Part shown: positions 1 to 11,525 of the stretch, piece after piece
How positions within the stretch are numbered: the first letter of the stretch is position 1
Layout: each line of letters opens with the position of its first letter
NCBI RefSeq assembly: GCF_022539315.1
Contig: NC_066331.1
Coordinates: 11,192,015-11,256,014 of the forward strand
Length of the DNA: 64,000 nucleotides
Direction: 5' to 3'
Origin: Serinus canaria
Lineage: Eukaryota > Chordata > Aves > Passeriformes > Fringillidae
Translations under genes and position numbers: made by a program
Notes under the pieces: generated by a model
Told to the model about the DNA's origin: nothing
The model's database searches: none
Seen by the model: the letters and a program-made list of their open reading frames with translations, nothing else

Positions 1-268
1 GATCACCCGGTCCAATGCCCCTTGCCAAGGCAGGATTACACAGAGCAGGTGACACAGAAACACATCCAGGTGGGACTGGAATGTCTTCAGAGAGGGAGAC
101 TCCAGGCCTTCCCTGGGCAGCTGCTCCAGGGCTCTGCCACCCTCCATGGAAAGAAGTTCATGTTGAGGTGGAATTTCATGTGTTCTGGTTCATGGCTACT
201 GCTCCTTGTCCTGTCACGGAGAAGAGTCTGGCACCATCCTCTGACACACACTGCAGATATTTGCATGG
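1..268 (-). mobile_element. CR1 LINE fragment, cut by window edge
   Basis: The plus strand reads as the reverse complement of a CR1 3' region. It has the 'aaacacatccaggtggga' block, then the 'gactccaggc' and 'gctctgccaccctcc' blocks, then 'aagaagttcatgttgaggtgg' and 'gagaagagtctggcacc' in the expected order. The element is therefore on the minus strand. Its 3' end lies left of the window and it fades near 268. Several frames are open through it, but they are antisense to the old reverse-transcriptase-bearing element and are not genes. It is closely similar to the piece at 5853-6077. The assignment comes from recalled consensus. Confidence 0.85.
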
Positions 269-330
269 ATGTATTTTATTTGTACATATTTGCATGGATG
301 TATTTTGTTTGTACATGTCTGCATGTTGAG
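257..330. repeat. 29-bp tandem duplication, about 2.5 copies
   Basis: A 29-bp unit beginning 'atatttgcatggatg' at 257 is repeated at 286 with one change (ttttatttg to ttttgtttg). A degraded third start lies at 315 ('atgtctgcatg'). It sits exactly where the CR1 match ends, so it probably arose by slippage at the edge of the retroelement. Confidence 0.85.
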
Positions 331-589
331 ATGAAAATGAGTTTTCATTCATCCCTTGCTGAATGAGCCTAGGCCTGGATGGAGCTGGTCTGTGGTGTTA
401 TGAAGAGTGAATGTTTGCCAGAGGTGCTTTGAGAAATTTGTGATGGATTTGTCTTGGATGAACAAGGTTTATCTCCTTGTGTGAGAAAAGGAGGGAAAAT
501 GTATCACGCAGACCTTGTAACTGTGCTGTGACTTGTGTTCCCTCAGTCCCACACCCAGCACTCGCTTGGAGCAGCACCAAGGAGGGTTT

Positions 590-790
590 TACAGGAAATA
601 AAAGTGATTAAGCAACTCATTTACCAAAAAGCCACCCATAAAACACTGCCTCTCCAAGCTAATAGTGCTGTTTGTTATGTCAGATGCAGCTAATAATGGC
701 CATATTTGTTTGAGTCATAAAACCTCTTTTGCTGGTGCATGATAATGGAGTGTGTTACATGTTCAATTAACCAAACTAATCAAATGTGCT
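590..790. promoter_or_regulatory. candidate conserved non-coding element
   Basis: About 200 bp of AT-rich, non-repetitive sequence dense in homeodomain-type TAAT cores and similar words, such as 'agctaataatggcc', 'ttcaattaacc' and 'actaatcaaatg'. There is no coding frame of note. The texture resembles vertebrate conserved developmental enhancers. No alignment was possible, so this rests on composition and motifs alone. Confidence 0.25.
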
Positions 791-927
791 GAGGAGAAAT
801 ACAATGGGAACAAAGACCCAATCCATGCAACTCTTTGTTGGGCACAGCAGTTGTTTTTCATGTGATTTCCTCGCAGTCCTTAGAGCAGACTTGCCAGTGA
901 TATGCTAACAAATCCTTGACCAACAAA

Positions 928-969
928 GGCAGGTTTGGGGCTGGATAAGGCAGGTTTGTGGCTGGATAA
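928..969. repeat. 21-bp tandem duplication
   Basis: Two head-to-tail copies of a 21-bp unit starting 'ggcaggtttg' begin at 928 and 949. They differ mainly by 'tttgggg' versus 'tttgtgg'. No function is apparent. Confidence 0.85.
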
Positions 970-3900
970 GTAGGAAAGGCTCCCCAGGACAACTTAAAGT
1001 CTTTTCACCGTCTGCTGTCACTTGGAGGTGCAGTGCAGGGGACAGACTCATCTCCTTCTGGGCAGTGCATGGACCTTGGGACAGAGAATTAAACAAATCA
1101 AACTGACTTGTTTAGCACAAAACCTGAGGTGTGAGGGAGGCAGAGGTGATGTCCAAACATCACAGCCTGAGAAAAACTCACCAGGGGTCGAGGATGGTGC
1201 CCAGACCCTCTGCTCCCCCACTCAGTAACGTGCAGCCTTGTTCCCCTGGGGCTGTGACCCTGCCTGGCCTCCCTGGGGCTGCAGGAGCTCCAGCAGCAGA
1301 TCAGTTGCCCAGCACTTGCCCTGAGCCCAGGGCACCCGGAGATCCAGGCACAGCAGACTCTGGGAAGCAGGAGAGATGGTGACAAGCACAGCCTGAATTA
1401 GCTCTGGTTTTAACTCTGGTGGAGCAGCTCCAAGAGATCTTTACAGGCAGAAATACTCTGGTTTTCTGTGGGCAGAGGTGAGCAGCTTTGTCAGGGTGAC
1501 ACAGACCTGGTGATGCCAGTTCCACAGATAAAATCAGCCTCAGGTCTAGGAAAAGGCCACACCATGTCAGGAGAGGCAAGGTCACATTTCTGCAGGTTTT
1601 CTGTGGATGAAGTGATCAGCTGTCCACGCTGGGAGCTGAAGGGGTCCAGGAGATTCTTGGGCAGGCCTGGGAAAGCACAGCTTTGTCTCTCCTGCTCCTG
1701 AACATCTAAGGAGCCTCCAGAATTGACTGGCATGCCAGAAGGGAGTGTCAGTAGACTTGTATTTATTATGCAGAGACAAATTTTATGGGTCTGCAAATAG
1801 GAAAAGGTTTAAAACCACTGCTTTAGATCAAAAGTGCTTCTCAAGAAGTTGCTTTTTTCTGCCACTAAGTGGCTCCAGATGTTGAAATATTCAACAAAAT
1901 TCCTTTTCTCTTTTGTTTTTTTCTTGACACACTGAGTTTCAGAAGGTCAATCTGCAGCAAAGACGTCCCAGTGCTTTCCCCCCTCTGAAAAGCACCCAAT
2001 TGCAACATTAAATATTAACTGAGAGAAGAGCTTGATTTGCAGCTTCAGACGATTTTGATTTTTTAAATTGTTTTCTTTTTCTTAGAACATGAGTTTCCTC
2101 AACACTTGGAGGCCATGGAAGTTTCTCTGTGTTGTGGGCATGGTGAGAGGGACTCCTGAGCTTTGGGACTGGAGCTCCAGTTCTGGATTTCCTCACATTG
2201 AGGGACAGGGCCCATCAGAATGCTGGTGGCCCTCATGAATATCCCAAGTTCAGCCTTTACTCTGTCCCATTTGTCTCTTTGTGCTGCTGTACTTCTTCCC
2301 CATGCCTCGGCCCAGTGGGTGACACCAGGCTGGGCTTTGGGTGACAGTCCAAGGCTGCTGGAGCTCCCTTCTCCATCGGTTCTCAGTGGGAGAACAGATG
2401 GTCACCATGCAAAAATGCTCCTTCCTCTCTGGGCTGGGAAGTGCAGCCAGCACAGCTGCACTGGGGGCTCTTTGTGCCTGAATGGCTGCATCTTTCTTTG
2501 GCATTTGGAAGTAGATCAGAACTACACTGACCTCTGCAGCAGCGTTCATGTACTAGGCTTGCCAGGGCATGCCATGGGTGTGTTCCTCTGGCTCCTGGGG
2601 AAAGCCTGCTTGGTCAGTGCTTAAAAACCTTCTTACTGCAAAAAGTCCCTCCAAAAGTCAGATGTCTCTTTCCTGCTCCACTGAAGCACAACCCTCCCAG
2701 CTGCCAGCAAGTTACTTCATTTTTCCTGCCCCCAGAATGAAGCTGCCCTGAAAGCACCACTTCCATGAATAATTTCTTTTGTCAAAAACTGGCATTTTTC
2801 TCTTTATTTGGGACACTTGCCCCCAGGTCTGTTCCAAATAGCTCAGGCTTCTCGGGTTTGCTCTCCAGTGCACAGAGGTATCTGGGGGGCCTGGCAATGG
2901 GGGCTGCCAGGCTGCAGCCACCTCTGCAGGGCAGGTTTCCCACTGCTGCCTGCCAGGCTCCCTGCAGGGATTTGGGAAGGACAGACACCATGCCCAGCTA
3001 TGGCCTGGAGGCAGAGCCCGTGGAACACATGCAGCTCTGGAAGGCAGAGGTGCAAAGCTGTCCCAAAGCCTTTTTGGAAATTATGTCACCCCACCAGGTC
3101 CCCAGCTGGCTTTTGAGCCCCAGCACTCCTTTCCTGTTTGCACTGGGCCTGGATCCCAGTGCTGGGGCTGGGTGCCACAGCTGGAGTGTGTTCTCTTGCC
3201 CTTCACATCCCTGCTGAGCTGAACAGGGCTGAGAGGGGGAGGCAGAAAGGAAGGGGAGGGCCTTGTATGAAATATTTGTCTGCCAAGCCCTTGTGTTTCC
3301 CAGAGAGCAGAAGATCTTTTCATTTGTTCTGTTTGACTGTTTGTGCCTTTAGTATCTGCCAGGCTCTCTGGAGAGCAGCAGTAAATGTGCTGCCTGGGGC
3401 AAGCTTTGATGGACAAATCCTTCTTCTCTCTCTTCCCTGTGCCATAAGGAAGCCCCAGCCCAGGTCTGTTGCTGGAAGGCAGCGCTGCCCAGCACTGAGT
3501 GATGGATCAGAGCCCCAGGGTGTGAGTGTGGGAGGTGCTGGACCACGCAGCCCCACTGCAGCCAGTCAGACACAGCTGGTGAGCCACAGGCAGGACAGAG
3601 CTGCTGGAACTGGGCATCTGTCAGCTCCCCAGTCTGCCAGGATTGCACAGTACCAGTCCTGGGTCCCCTCCCTGCAGATCCAGAGCTGTGAGCTGCGAAG
3701 GGATTCTTGGAGAACCTTCCAAGGGCTGTGCTTGGACCTCCATCCGTGGGCTCTCAGGGTGGGAGCAGGTCCTGTGGCAGGGGAAGGGATGCTCCTGCCT
3801 GGGGGAGCAGGGCAGAGGGAGCTCTGGGGGGCTCTGAGCCCCAGCTGGGCTCAAGCCCAGTCTGTTGTAATCTGCACCAGCTGCCACAGAGCAAACCAGC

Positions 3901-5852
3901 ACAGGTACCCACTGCACCCAGCAGATGCCTTAATCCTATTTTCCTAAGAAGCTTAGAGCCTTTTGAGATCCCAAAAGTGTTTTCCTTTATGAAGCAGCAC
4001 AAGCCCTGCTTCTCTTTGAAACCAGGAGAAAATACACCATGAAATGTGGAGTGGAAGCAAGATCAGCTTTGAGTTTCCTGAGCTGGACAGGTCAAGTGGC
4101 TTGGGACAATTGTGCTTTTTCCCAGTAAATTCCAGCCTCTGGAGCCATCAGGTCAGTGTAGTCATTGGGTTCTTTCTTTCTGCTATAAAGGATTTGAACC
4201 AGCCAGGGAAATGCAACTTATTATTTTGAGAGTCTTCTCTTTTAATACAGAAAACCAGAGGAATGGGGAATTCAGTTAAAAGAGAATACAGAAAATGTTT
4301 AATTTTAGGTGTTAAGCAATAACAGTAACTTCAAAACATTTGCAGAGAAGCTATTTTCCTGTTGAAAAGCTGTTTTCCTCAATCACCCATACTTTATGTA
4401 ATTCCAACCAGCTTTCAGGCAGAAAACTAACCAGGAGAAATAATATTTTCCAGCTGGAATAATTGTTTTTATTGTTTATTCTGCATTTTCCCAACTCCCA
4501 CAGGAATACAGAGATGCCCCAAGGCTTTCTTGGACTTTCTGCACCTTCTGGGCCTGGGCCCAGGTGTGGGATGGTGCTGCAGCAGTGAGGTGGGGCTGGG
4601 GTCCCTGGGGCTGCCAGCCTCCCAGCACTGCCTGCCCCTGGCACCCCAGGCAGAGCTCCCTGTGCTGGAAGGGGATTTAGGAAAGGTGGAGAAAACAGAG
4701 AGGAGGAAGCACAGGCCGTTTGGGGCTGTCCATGGCAAGAGACAAGGCTGAATGTGCAGCAAAGGCAGCCAAGCTTCTCCCGCAGCTCAGCGCGGGGAGC
4801 CATCCCTCAGCAGGTTGAAATCATAAGGAAACAATTGTTCTTCCCTGTGCTATAAACTGTGGAACTCCCAGTCACTGGATCTTGTGGGGGACAAAGCTGA
4901 AAGGAAGAGGAAAAGGAAAGGGCAGATTAATGAGAGACCCTGACTGTGCTGCTCGGGGGCTCGGGTGGCAGTCCCTGCCCCACACAGCTTTGTGTCCCAA
5001 GGCAGCTCCTGGGGATTACTCTGGGAAATGACTGCAGGGAAATGTATTTGTCTTCTTCCCTCCAATGGCAATTCCTGCATTGTTTAACTTGCTATAGGGT
5101 AAATCCCAGATTTTGGGAAAGCATTTCTAAACCTCTTCCGGCTATTCCTTATCTGACAATAGCTCGATGAAGAGGTTTATCCTCAGAGAAGAGCTCAGAA
5201 AAATCCTATATTCACAAAGGGTCTTTCTGCCCTTGGGGAGCTCAGGAATTTCTCCTCTGAAAAATGTACCACCACATCCTTGGACCAGACTTTCATCCTG
5301 GCTCCCTGCAAAATCCTGAGCTGGAATCAGCCTACCCTGAATGTGGTACTGCCATGCAATTTTTTGAGTGTGTGTGTGTGTTTCTGTTGTGTTCCTCATA
5401 TGAATATATGGAGCTATTCAGCTGGAAAAGAGACATGAAAGTAAAGACTGTGGCTCTGGATAAAACACTTGACACCAAACTCTCAAGGGCTCCTGGAGGA
5501 TTAGGACAGAGACACTGGCACAGAGAATGTGAAGCCCTAGTAAACTCTTTCCATCTTTTTTTCCCCCCTATTTTTCTGTGACACTAAAGAAAGGCAAAAC
5601 CAAACCACAAACTAACCTTAAGAAGTGAGAAAACAAAAGAATTTTGGCTGGGTAAAAAAGGGTTTGTGCCAAGCCCTGTCCCAGGGTGATCCCTGTGGGG
5701 TGGTTTTGTTTGGAGATGCTAAAGCTCATCCAGCACTGCAGGATGCTGAGTGAGCCCTTGGGTAGAAGGGATGTAAATATAAAGTGTATTTTGTCCTCTT
5801 GATGCTTAAATCTAAGTGTCCTGTGGGGTAAAGCCAGCTCATCAGTGTGTCC

Positions 5853-6077
5853 CTGGTAGCTGGCATTGGCAGGGACCTCACCCAGCCCAAACCCCTGCCC
5901 AGGCAGGGCCACCAGAGCAGGTGGCACAGAAACACATCCAGGTGGGACTGGAATGTCTCCAGAGAGGGAGACTCCAGGCCCTCCCTGGGAAGCTTTCCAG
6001 GGCTCTGCCACCCTCCATGGAAAGAAGTTCATGTTGAGGTGGAATTCCATGTGTTCTGGTTTGTGGCAATCGCTCTT
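5853..6077 (-). mobile_element. CR1 LINE fragment (3' region)
   Basis: The plus strand carries the reverse complement of a CR1 tail. It opens with 'gcagggacctcacccagccc', continues through 'aggcagggccaccagagc' and 'aaacacatccaggtggga', and ends around 'tccatgtgttctggttt'. Compared with the piece at 1-268, the shared 170 bp differ at only a handful of bases, so both derive from the same subfamily. The extreme 3' octamer repeats are missing or decayed. Overlapping frames here are repeat-derived. Confidence 0.87.
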
Positions 6078-7739
6078 TGACCTTCATCTCTTCCTGCGAG
6101 CTCCTGAAGGGAAAAGCCATGGAGCTGGCTTGACCAGACCTCAGCTCATGACTTTCTCCTGGCCCTGGCCTGCAACAGGAGCTGCAGCTCTGTCCTGGGA
6201 GAGGAAAGGGGTGAGATGTGACTCCTCAGGAGGTGTGTGCAGGAAAAGGATGAAATGGAGGCTTTCTCCATCCAATTTGTGCCCCAGCCTTGTGGGCACT
6301 CACACCTGACCTCCTCTCTTGGGGCACGAGGAGGGTTTCCACCAGCTCTGGGTGTCTCCTGCTGAATGCCAGCTCCGAGGGTGACAGGGATAGACACACA
6401 CTGTCCTGGGACACGGAGGCAGACAGGATGTGCTTTTTGGGATGTCAGAAGTGTCTGGGATTCCTGGGGGTGATTGTGGAAGGGACTGACCTGTGGCAGC
6501 TGAGAAAGGTTAAATGAGGATTCCTGCACTGAGGTTCCCCTTCCTCCGGGGGCCTCTCTGCATCGGTGTCACCTTCAAACAACAGCCACCTCTGGTGTTC
6601 CAGCGCTGTGTGTGGACAGATCTACGGCAGCCTTGTGTCTTTTAACAGTTAAAGAAAAAAGAAGGAAACATTAAAGCTTCTTTCCCACCTTGAGACCTGC
6701 CCAAACCTGCCTGCTCAGAGCAGAGGCAGCATCTCTGCTGTCCAGGGGGAAGGCTGGCTCCCAGCCAGAGTGCTGCCTGCAGGACTGGGAGCTGATCCCG
6801 TGCCATGGAAAGGGGAGTCTGCCTGCTCACCTCAGTGGGAGCTGGCTCAGGACTGGGAGCTGATCCCGTGCCATGGAAAGGGGAGTCTGCCTGCTCACCT
6901 CAGTGGGAGCTGGCTCAGGCCCAGAACCTCCCGACAATGGCAGGGAGTGGAGGAACATCTTGCAAAAACCTCTCTGCTCTGACCTGTTTACTGGGTACAG
7001 GGGAATTACTAATGTTGGGTTTGCAACACTTGGACTGAATAACTGCCCTCTTTGCTCAAACTTCCCTTCTCACTACAGTCTTCTTTGTGGAGTTCTTTAG
7101 GATATCTGGAGAGACTTTCATAAATTCTTGCCACCTACAAAAAAATGGACAAAAACCCCCTAGGATAATTAGTGAAATTTTCATTGAATAACTCAAATGT
7201 ATTTAGGCTTTTGTTTAAAACATAGTCTTCAAAACATAGGTGTGACAGTGTCCTTCAGTGCAAAGCATCCCTCTGGGTTTCTAGGGAAGGAAACAAACAT
7301 GGGCTTTGCAAGGTTTCTGACCCAGGAAGCTGTGTGTGCCAAAGCTCTGGGGTTGTTTTCCCAGTGCTTTAGGAGTGACCTTGATCAAGACATCTCATCT
7401 CTGCGATCTCCCCCGGGGCGGAACAGCATGTTCATCCTCCCCCAGAGCAGGGAACTGATGGTCAGGATCAGCTCTCAAGCAGGAAATGCTCTCTGGAATG
7501 TCAGCATTACTATTTTGCCCGCTTTTCCTGGCTTTAAATTCATCTTTCTGTCAAATGACACACTTGAAGGGAGGGAGAGTCAGTACAAGGGCATTTGGCT
7601 GCTGGGCTCAGTCCAGCCCCCCACTCACTGCGGTGCTGCTGGACCAAGCCCACAAGGAGAAGCCTCCAAAAGCCATGCAAACCTGAGCTTAAGTGGGAAG
7701 CAATGCAAACCTAACTTCCAGGTGCTGTGCAGCAGTTCT
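6078..7739. other. single-copy stretch with a recent duplication
   Basis: No gene is supportable. The only structured item is the exact 68-bp tandem duplication at 6780-6915. From 6990 to 7200 the sequence is AT-rich with several short A runs. A plus-strand frame of 300 codons (7197-8099) starts here but runs into the CR1 on its right, so it is not a real gene. Confidence 0.6.
6780..6917. repeat. exact 68-bp tandem duplication
   Basis: The 68 bases 6780-6847, starting 'caggactgggagctgatccc', are repeated without any mismatch at 6848-6915. A few bases of a third copy ('ca') follow before divergence. Perfect identity implies a recent event, a polymorphic allele, or an assembly artefact. 68 is not a multiple of three, and nothing suggests coding function. 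Confidence 0.95.
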
Positions 7740-8340
7740 GAAGGGTTTCACCAGGCTGCAGAGCTGAGCAGATTGGAACATTTTGAAATGCAACAGAGGC
7801 AAATGCAGGGTCCTGCACCTGGCAAGGAACAGCCCCAGACACTAGCCCAAGCCAGGGGTGACCTGCAGGAGCAGCTCTGTGCACAAGGACCTGGGGATCC
7901 CGGGGCACAGCGAGCTGTCCCTGTCCTCCTTCAGCCCTGGTGCACCCTGCCCTGCCTGGGGTGCAGCGTCCAGCTCTGGGCTCCTCGGGACAGGACGGTC
8001 CTGGGGCCAGCAGAGGCTGCGGAGCTGGGGAAGGGCCTGGAGGTCCTCCGTGCCCAGCAAAGGCTGGGGGAGCTGGGGCTGCTGAGAGCAGACAGCTGAG
8101 AGGGGATCTTCTCAATGCACAGAAACAGCTGGGAGAGGGGGTCAGAGCCCAGGAGCTGCTCATGGGGCCGAGCAGCAGCACAAGAGCACCGGGCAGGGAC
8201 TGATGCCAGCCATTCCCCCCGCACAGGAGGAAGAACTTCTTCCCTGGACAGTGGCTGAGCCCTGAACAGATTGTCCAGAGAGGGTGTGGAGGTTCTTCAC
8301 CGGGGCATTCCAAGGGCGAGCGGACACATCCCGGACACCT
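7740..8340 (+). mobile_element. CR1 LINE fragment, sense strand, 3' truncated
   Basis: The sense-strand CR1 landmarks occur in order: 'caccaggctgcagagctgag', 'gcagggtcctgcacctgg', 'cagctctgggctcctc', 'ctgagaggggatcttctcaa', 'aggaagaacttcttccctgg' and 'cagagagggtgtggagg'. These come from the end of the reverse-transcriptase ORF and the start of the 3' UTR, and several intervening blocks are missing. The usual last 80 bp (the 'ttggactagatgat' block and octamers) are absent. The element dissolves instead into the CpG-rich sequence from about 8281. No intact enzyme is encoded. This is one of the longer CR1 pieces here and appears old. Confidence 0.85.
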
Positions 8341-8705
8341 GAGCGGGGCGGCACTTCCAGGTGCGCTACAGCCCACCCGTGTGTTCCCCCTGTGCCGGGG
8401 GAGCGGCCCCGAGCCGGGAGGGGACCCTGCAGAGCCGGGAGCGGAGCCCGCTGACCCCGGAGCCGCGGCTGCCGAGCCCGGGGCGGTCCCGGGGCGCTGG
8501 AGCGGCTCCCGGGCCGGCAGAGGGCACTCGGAGCGCGGCCAGCCCCGGCAGCCCCTGGGACAGCCTGCAGCCCGGCTCCGGTACGCCCGATCCTCAGTCC
8601 GACGCCAGCCTGGATCACTTCTGGGTCGTGTCTGCTCCCTCCTGGCTCGCTTCACCCCGCGGACAGCCCCATGCGCCATTCGGTGCCCTCGGCAGCCGAG
8701 CACAG
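8281..8705. promoter_or_regulatory. CpG island
   Basis: By hand count there are about 44 CpG dinucleotides in 420 bp (8281-8700), in sequence well above 65% GC. Neighbouring kilobases have only a few each. The block has clusters such as 'gagccgcggctgccgagccc' and 'ccggggcgctggagcggc'. Islands like this usually mark vertebrate promoters or unmethylated regulatory DNA. No first exon can be recognised on either strand. Open frames on both strands (for example 330 codons on minus, 7711-8703) are low-complexity P/G/R/S sequence expected from GC-rich DNA. The island's left edge overlaps the tail of a CR1. A GC-rich local expansion is the main alternative to a promoter. Confidence 0.7.
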
Positions 8706-11525
8706 TCCTGGGGCAAGGACTGACAGCCTACACAGTCAGAAATGTGCTGGTACCAAGTGTTTAAGGCCATGATGGGGAGGTTGGCCTGGATTCACCTATT
8801 TGCTAGAAAAAGCTGTGTTTTGTTTGTTTTTATGCCAGCATTCTGCCCCTAGCTTCTCTCCATAGTATAGCTGCTGAGTCTCTGAATTTTTGGCAGTAAA
8901 ATCCAGTTCCACTCTCTCCCAAGTTCCTCCTTATTCCAGATGCAGAGAGGGGAATAATTGCAACGAATGTGCGAGGAGTTGGGGTTTTTTGTCTGCTTGA
9001 GAGATGGAGAACTCCCTGATGACTGCTGAGCAGCCAGTCTCTGCTCCTAACTCCCAAACATCCCCTGTGCTTCCTCCCAGCAGGAGCCAGGGGAGCCCAC
9101 AGCCATGTACCTGCATCAGGATCCCTCGGCTTTCCCCAGCACCTTAGGGATGCTGGATGCTCTCTGTGCTCCCTTCACCCACAGTCCTGCAGCAATTAAC
9201 CAGGCTTTTGGGGTGGGGAGGAGGGAAGCCCCCCTTCCCCTGCAGCAGCCTGCTGGGTGGCTGAAGCCCAGTGCAGGGGCTGCTCCCCAGCAGGCAGCAC
9301 AGAGGTATTTGGAATCTGGGGGATATTTCCTATTAGATTTGTTTAATAGTTTTGAGGTCAGTTAAATATGGAGTGACAAATTAATTCCAACTTCACTACT
9401 TCCCCTTGCTCCTCCTGCTGCTTGCAAGTCCCTGTTGCCCCCTTAAACAAGAGCAGCTGGCAGGATCAGGGAGGTTTGGCAGCTGTGAGTTTTGTGTGCT
9501 GAACCCCATCAAAGGGTCTGTGCCCCCAGGCTGAGGCCTCTGCACGTGTCCCTGTGCCATCTCCCCCAGGAGACTGAGAATTCACCTGTCTGGAGGCAGA
9601 GCCAATGCTCCCAGGGCCTTGGTTTACACCAAAGCCCTTCTGAAAGGGTCGGCACCCAGGAGCTTGTCAAAGGCTTGTTAGAGAGATCAGCAAGTGCCAG
9701 CTGCTGGTGCCCAGCAGGAACCTCCCAGTGGATGTGTGCCCACCCTGCACGGCCTGATCCAGCTCTGGCTTCAATCCTAAACCCTCTAGAAACTGGGTCT
9801 GTGCAGCTGGGGGTGCCCCCACTCCCTGGGGTCCCTCTGCTTGTGAATCACAGCTGTGGGCAGGGGGCTCATGGCCCAGACTGAGGCAGACCCTCAGGTC
9901 CTCCTTGGGCAGGAGGGGAAGGGGTCCTGGGGAGTTCCTAGGCAGGGACCCAAACCAACACTGCAAACTCTGCCTCCATCCCAAGGGATATTGCTGTGAC
10001 CTACCTAAAGGTGTGAAATGTGGGGTTTGCAAGGCCCTGTGCTCTGCGAACACACCTGTGCATGGAGCTGTGTGCTTGTGCATCTTCTGACATTGCTTCT
10101 GTCAAGACTTGTCTTTCCAGGCCTTTGTCCAGGTGCTGCTCTCTCAGCTTTCCTAGCAGGGCAAGGGCCAGAGGGTATGGTCCTCATGAAGGTGTTTGGG
10201 TCACTTTATTGTGCACACAGCAGCTGGGACTCGAGCTCGTGGGGCAGCACTGGGAAGCAGTGAAACTTTATGGAGCTATTTCAGGTGCCAAATTCAAACA
10301 TGTTTGAATTATGACTCAGCTTCTCAGTGGAGAAATGATCAGGGGTGGGACAAGGGCCTGGTACTGATTCCCCAGAATCAGTGTGCACCAGGTGGTTCAT
10401 GAAATGCTGCTTCACACAGACCTGCTTAATGCTTCTCTCTCCAACAGCATTTCTATTGCCCAGGTTCTCCTTCAGTTTGCTTTTCCATAATGTAACACAT
10501 GGCATTTCTTACCTGTCATCATCCTGCCAATATCAGCACATACCGAGGACCAAATATTCAGCAGGAACAACTGAGAGTAACCTTGACTCTCCACCAGAGT
10601 CCAGCTCTGTGGAGCTGGGTTCTCTCCTTTTATTGGAGCAACAACAGCAACAACCAAACCAACACAAAGAGTGCATCTTTTCTGCACTTAAGTTAATTAT
10701 TTGTGGTCTGAATCTGGCACTGCGAGAGGAAATTAGCCTAGTCCTGATGATTGGGCATTATTAGCAGCTCTTGAGGTCCGCCTTTTGTTTGCTGGGGCCC
10801 ACGCTGGGTTTTTTTAGCACTGTCTCTCTTGGACAGACATGTTGTGGGGGGTTGCATTAATATTTTGGCTTTCTGACTGTGCAGTCTATTCTACGCCACA
10901 CACTGGAGGCGAAATTCTGCAGTCTCAGTTGACTGGACTTTATACAGGCTCTTTCAAAGCTTTCTCCACAGATGCCTTAATGATTCCCGAGTTCCTGTCG
11001 GAGTTTTGTGCTGGGATAAATGTGAGAGGGCTTGTCCTCAGATGGTGCAGGCTGGCCTTGCGCCACTGACTGCGGGGAACGAAGCCATTCTGCTCCAGCA
11101 GAAGATCTGCTGCTCAAACTTCAAAAGGCCACCCACATGTGTGTGCCGAGCTGGAGGTCTAAATTAGCAAAACCCAGAGTTTTTCCCATGGTTTTCACTC
11201 TGAGCCATAAAATGACCCAAATTTACTGGAAATCCTCTAGAAGTGCTCGAGCCCTGCTGCAGAGGGAGCACGTTCAGGTTTGTGATGCAAAGGAGTGTCA
11301 GGCAAAGTCTCATCTTCACTTGGATGAAGTGAATGAGAAATGGTTCAATTGTCAAAGCTGTCAGAATTAGAAATAAGTACAAATTAATGCTTCAGGAAGG
11401 GAATTTTGTTTCTTTCTCCTTTTTCTAGTAAGAGGGGCTGTCCATAATTGAAGACCCTAGGGGATTCCTGAGTGCACTGGATTGGGAAAGCTGGGAAAGG
11501 AGGAGGCTTTGGGGTTCTTAACTGC
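8706..11525. other. single-copy non-coding stretch
   Basis: No gene is supportable. The sequence right of the CpG island quickly returns to low CpG. It contains T-rich runs near 8815-8830, a short imperfect CAA-rich run near 10640-10665, and ordinary mixed sequence. The frames here (up to 139 codons) show no domain or signal peptide that can be trusted, and many overlap each other. Confidence 0.6.

Larger units (their letters stand above)
331..5852. other. single-copy non-coding stretch
   Basis: No gene is supportable. Open frames up to 269 codons (3138-3947, plus) are rich in G, A, S, P, R and W. They overlap open frames on the other strand and show no recognisable domain. Contents seen: an AT-rich conserved-looking block (590-790), a 21-bp duplication (928-969), a short GT run (about 5368-5381) and scattered pyrimidine tracts. 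GC-rich and AT-rich patches alternate, with few CpGs. Confidence 0.6.

Noticed and set aside
3138..3947. 269-codon plus-strand frame
   Set aside because: No recognisable domain, GC-rich composition, and frames of similar quality overlap on both strands. Vertebrate genes would be in spliced exons, and no convincing exon borders are seen.
7197..8099. 300-codon plus-strand frame
   Set aside because: Its second half is CR1 sequence in sense orientation but not the element's intact enzyme frame. The first half is unrecognised unique DNA.
7711..8703. Longest open frame (330 codons, minus)
   Set aside because: It spans the CpG island and the antisense of a CR1. The peptide is low-complexity G/P/R/S followed by repeat-derived text, with frames open on the opposite strand too. 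No domain was recognised.
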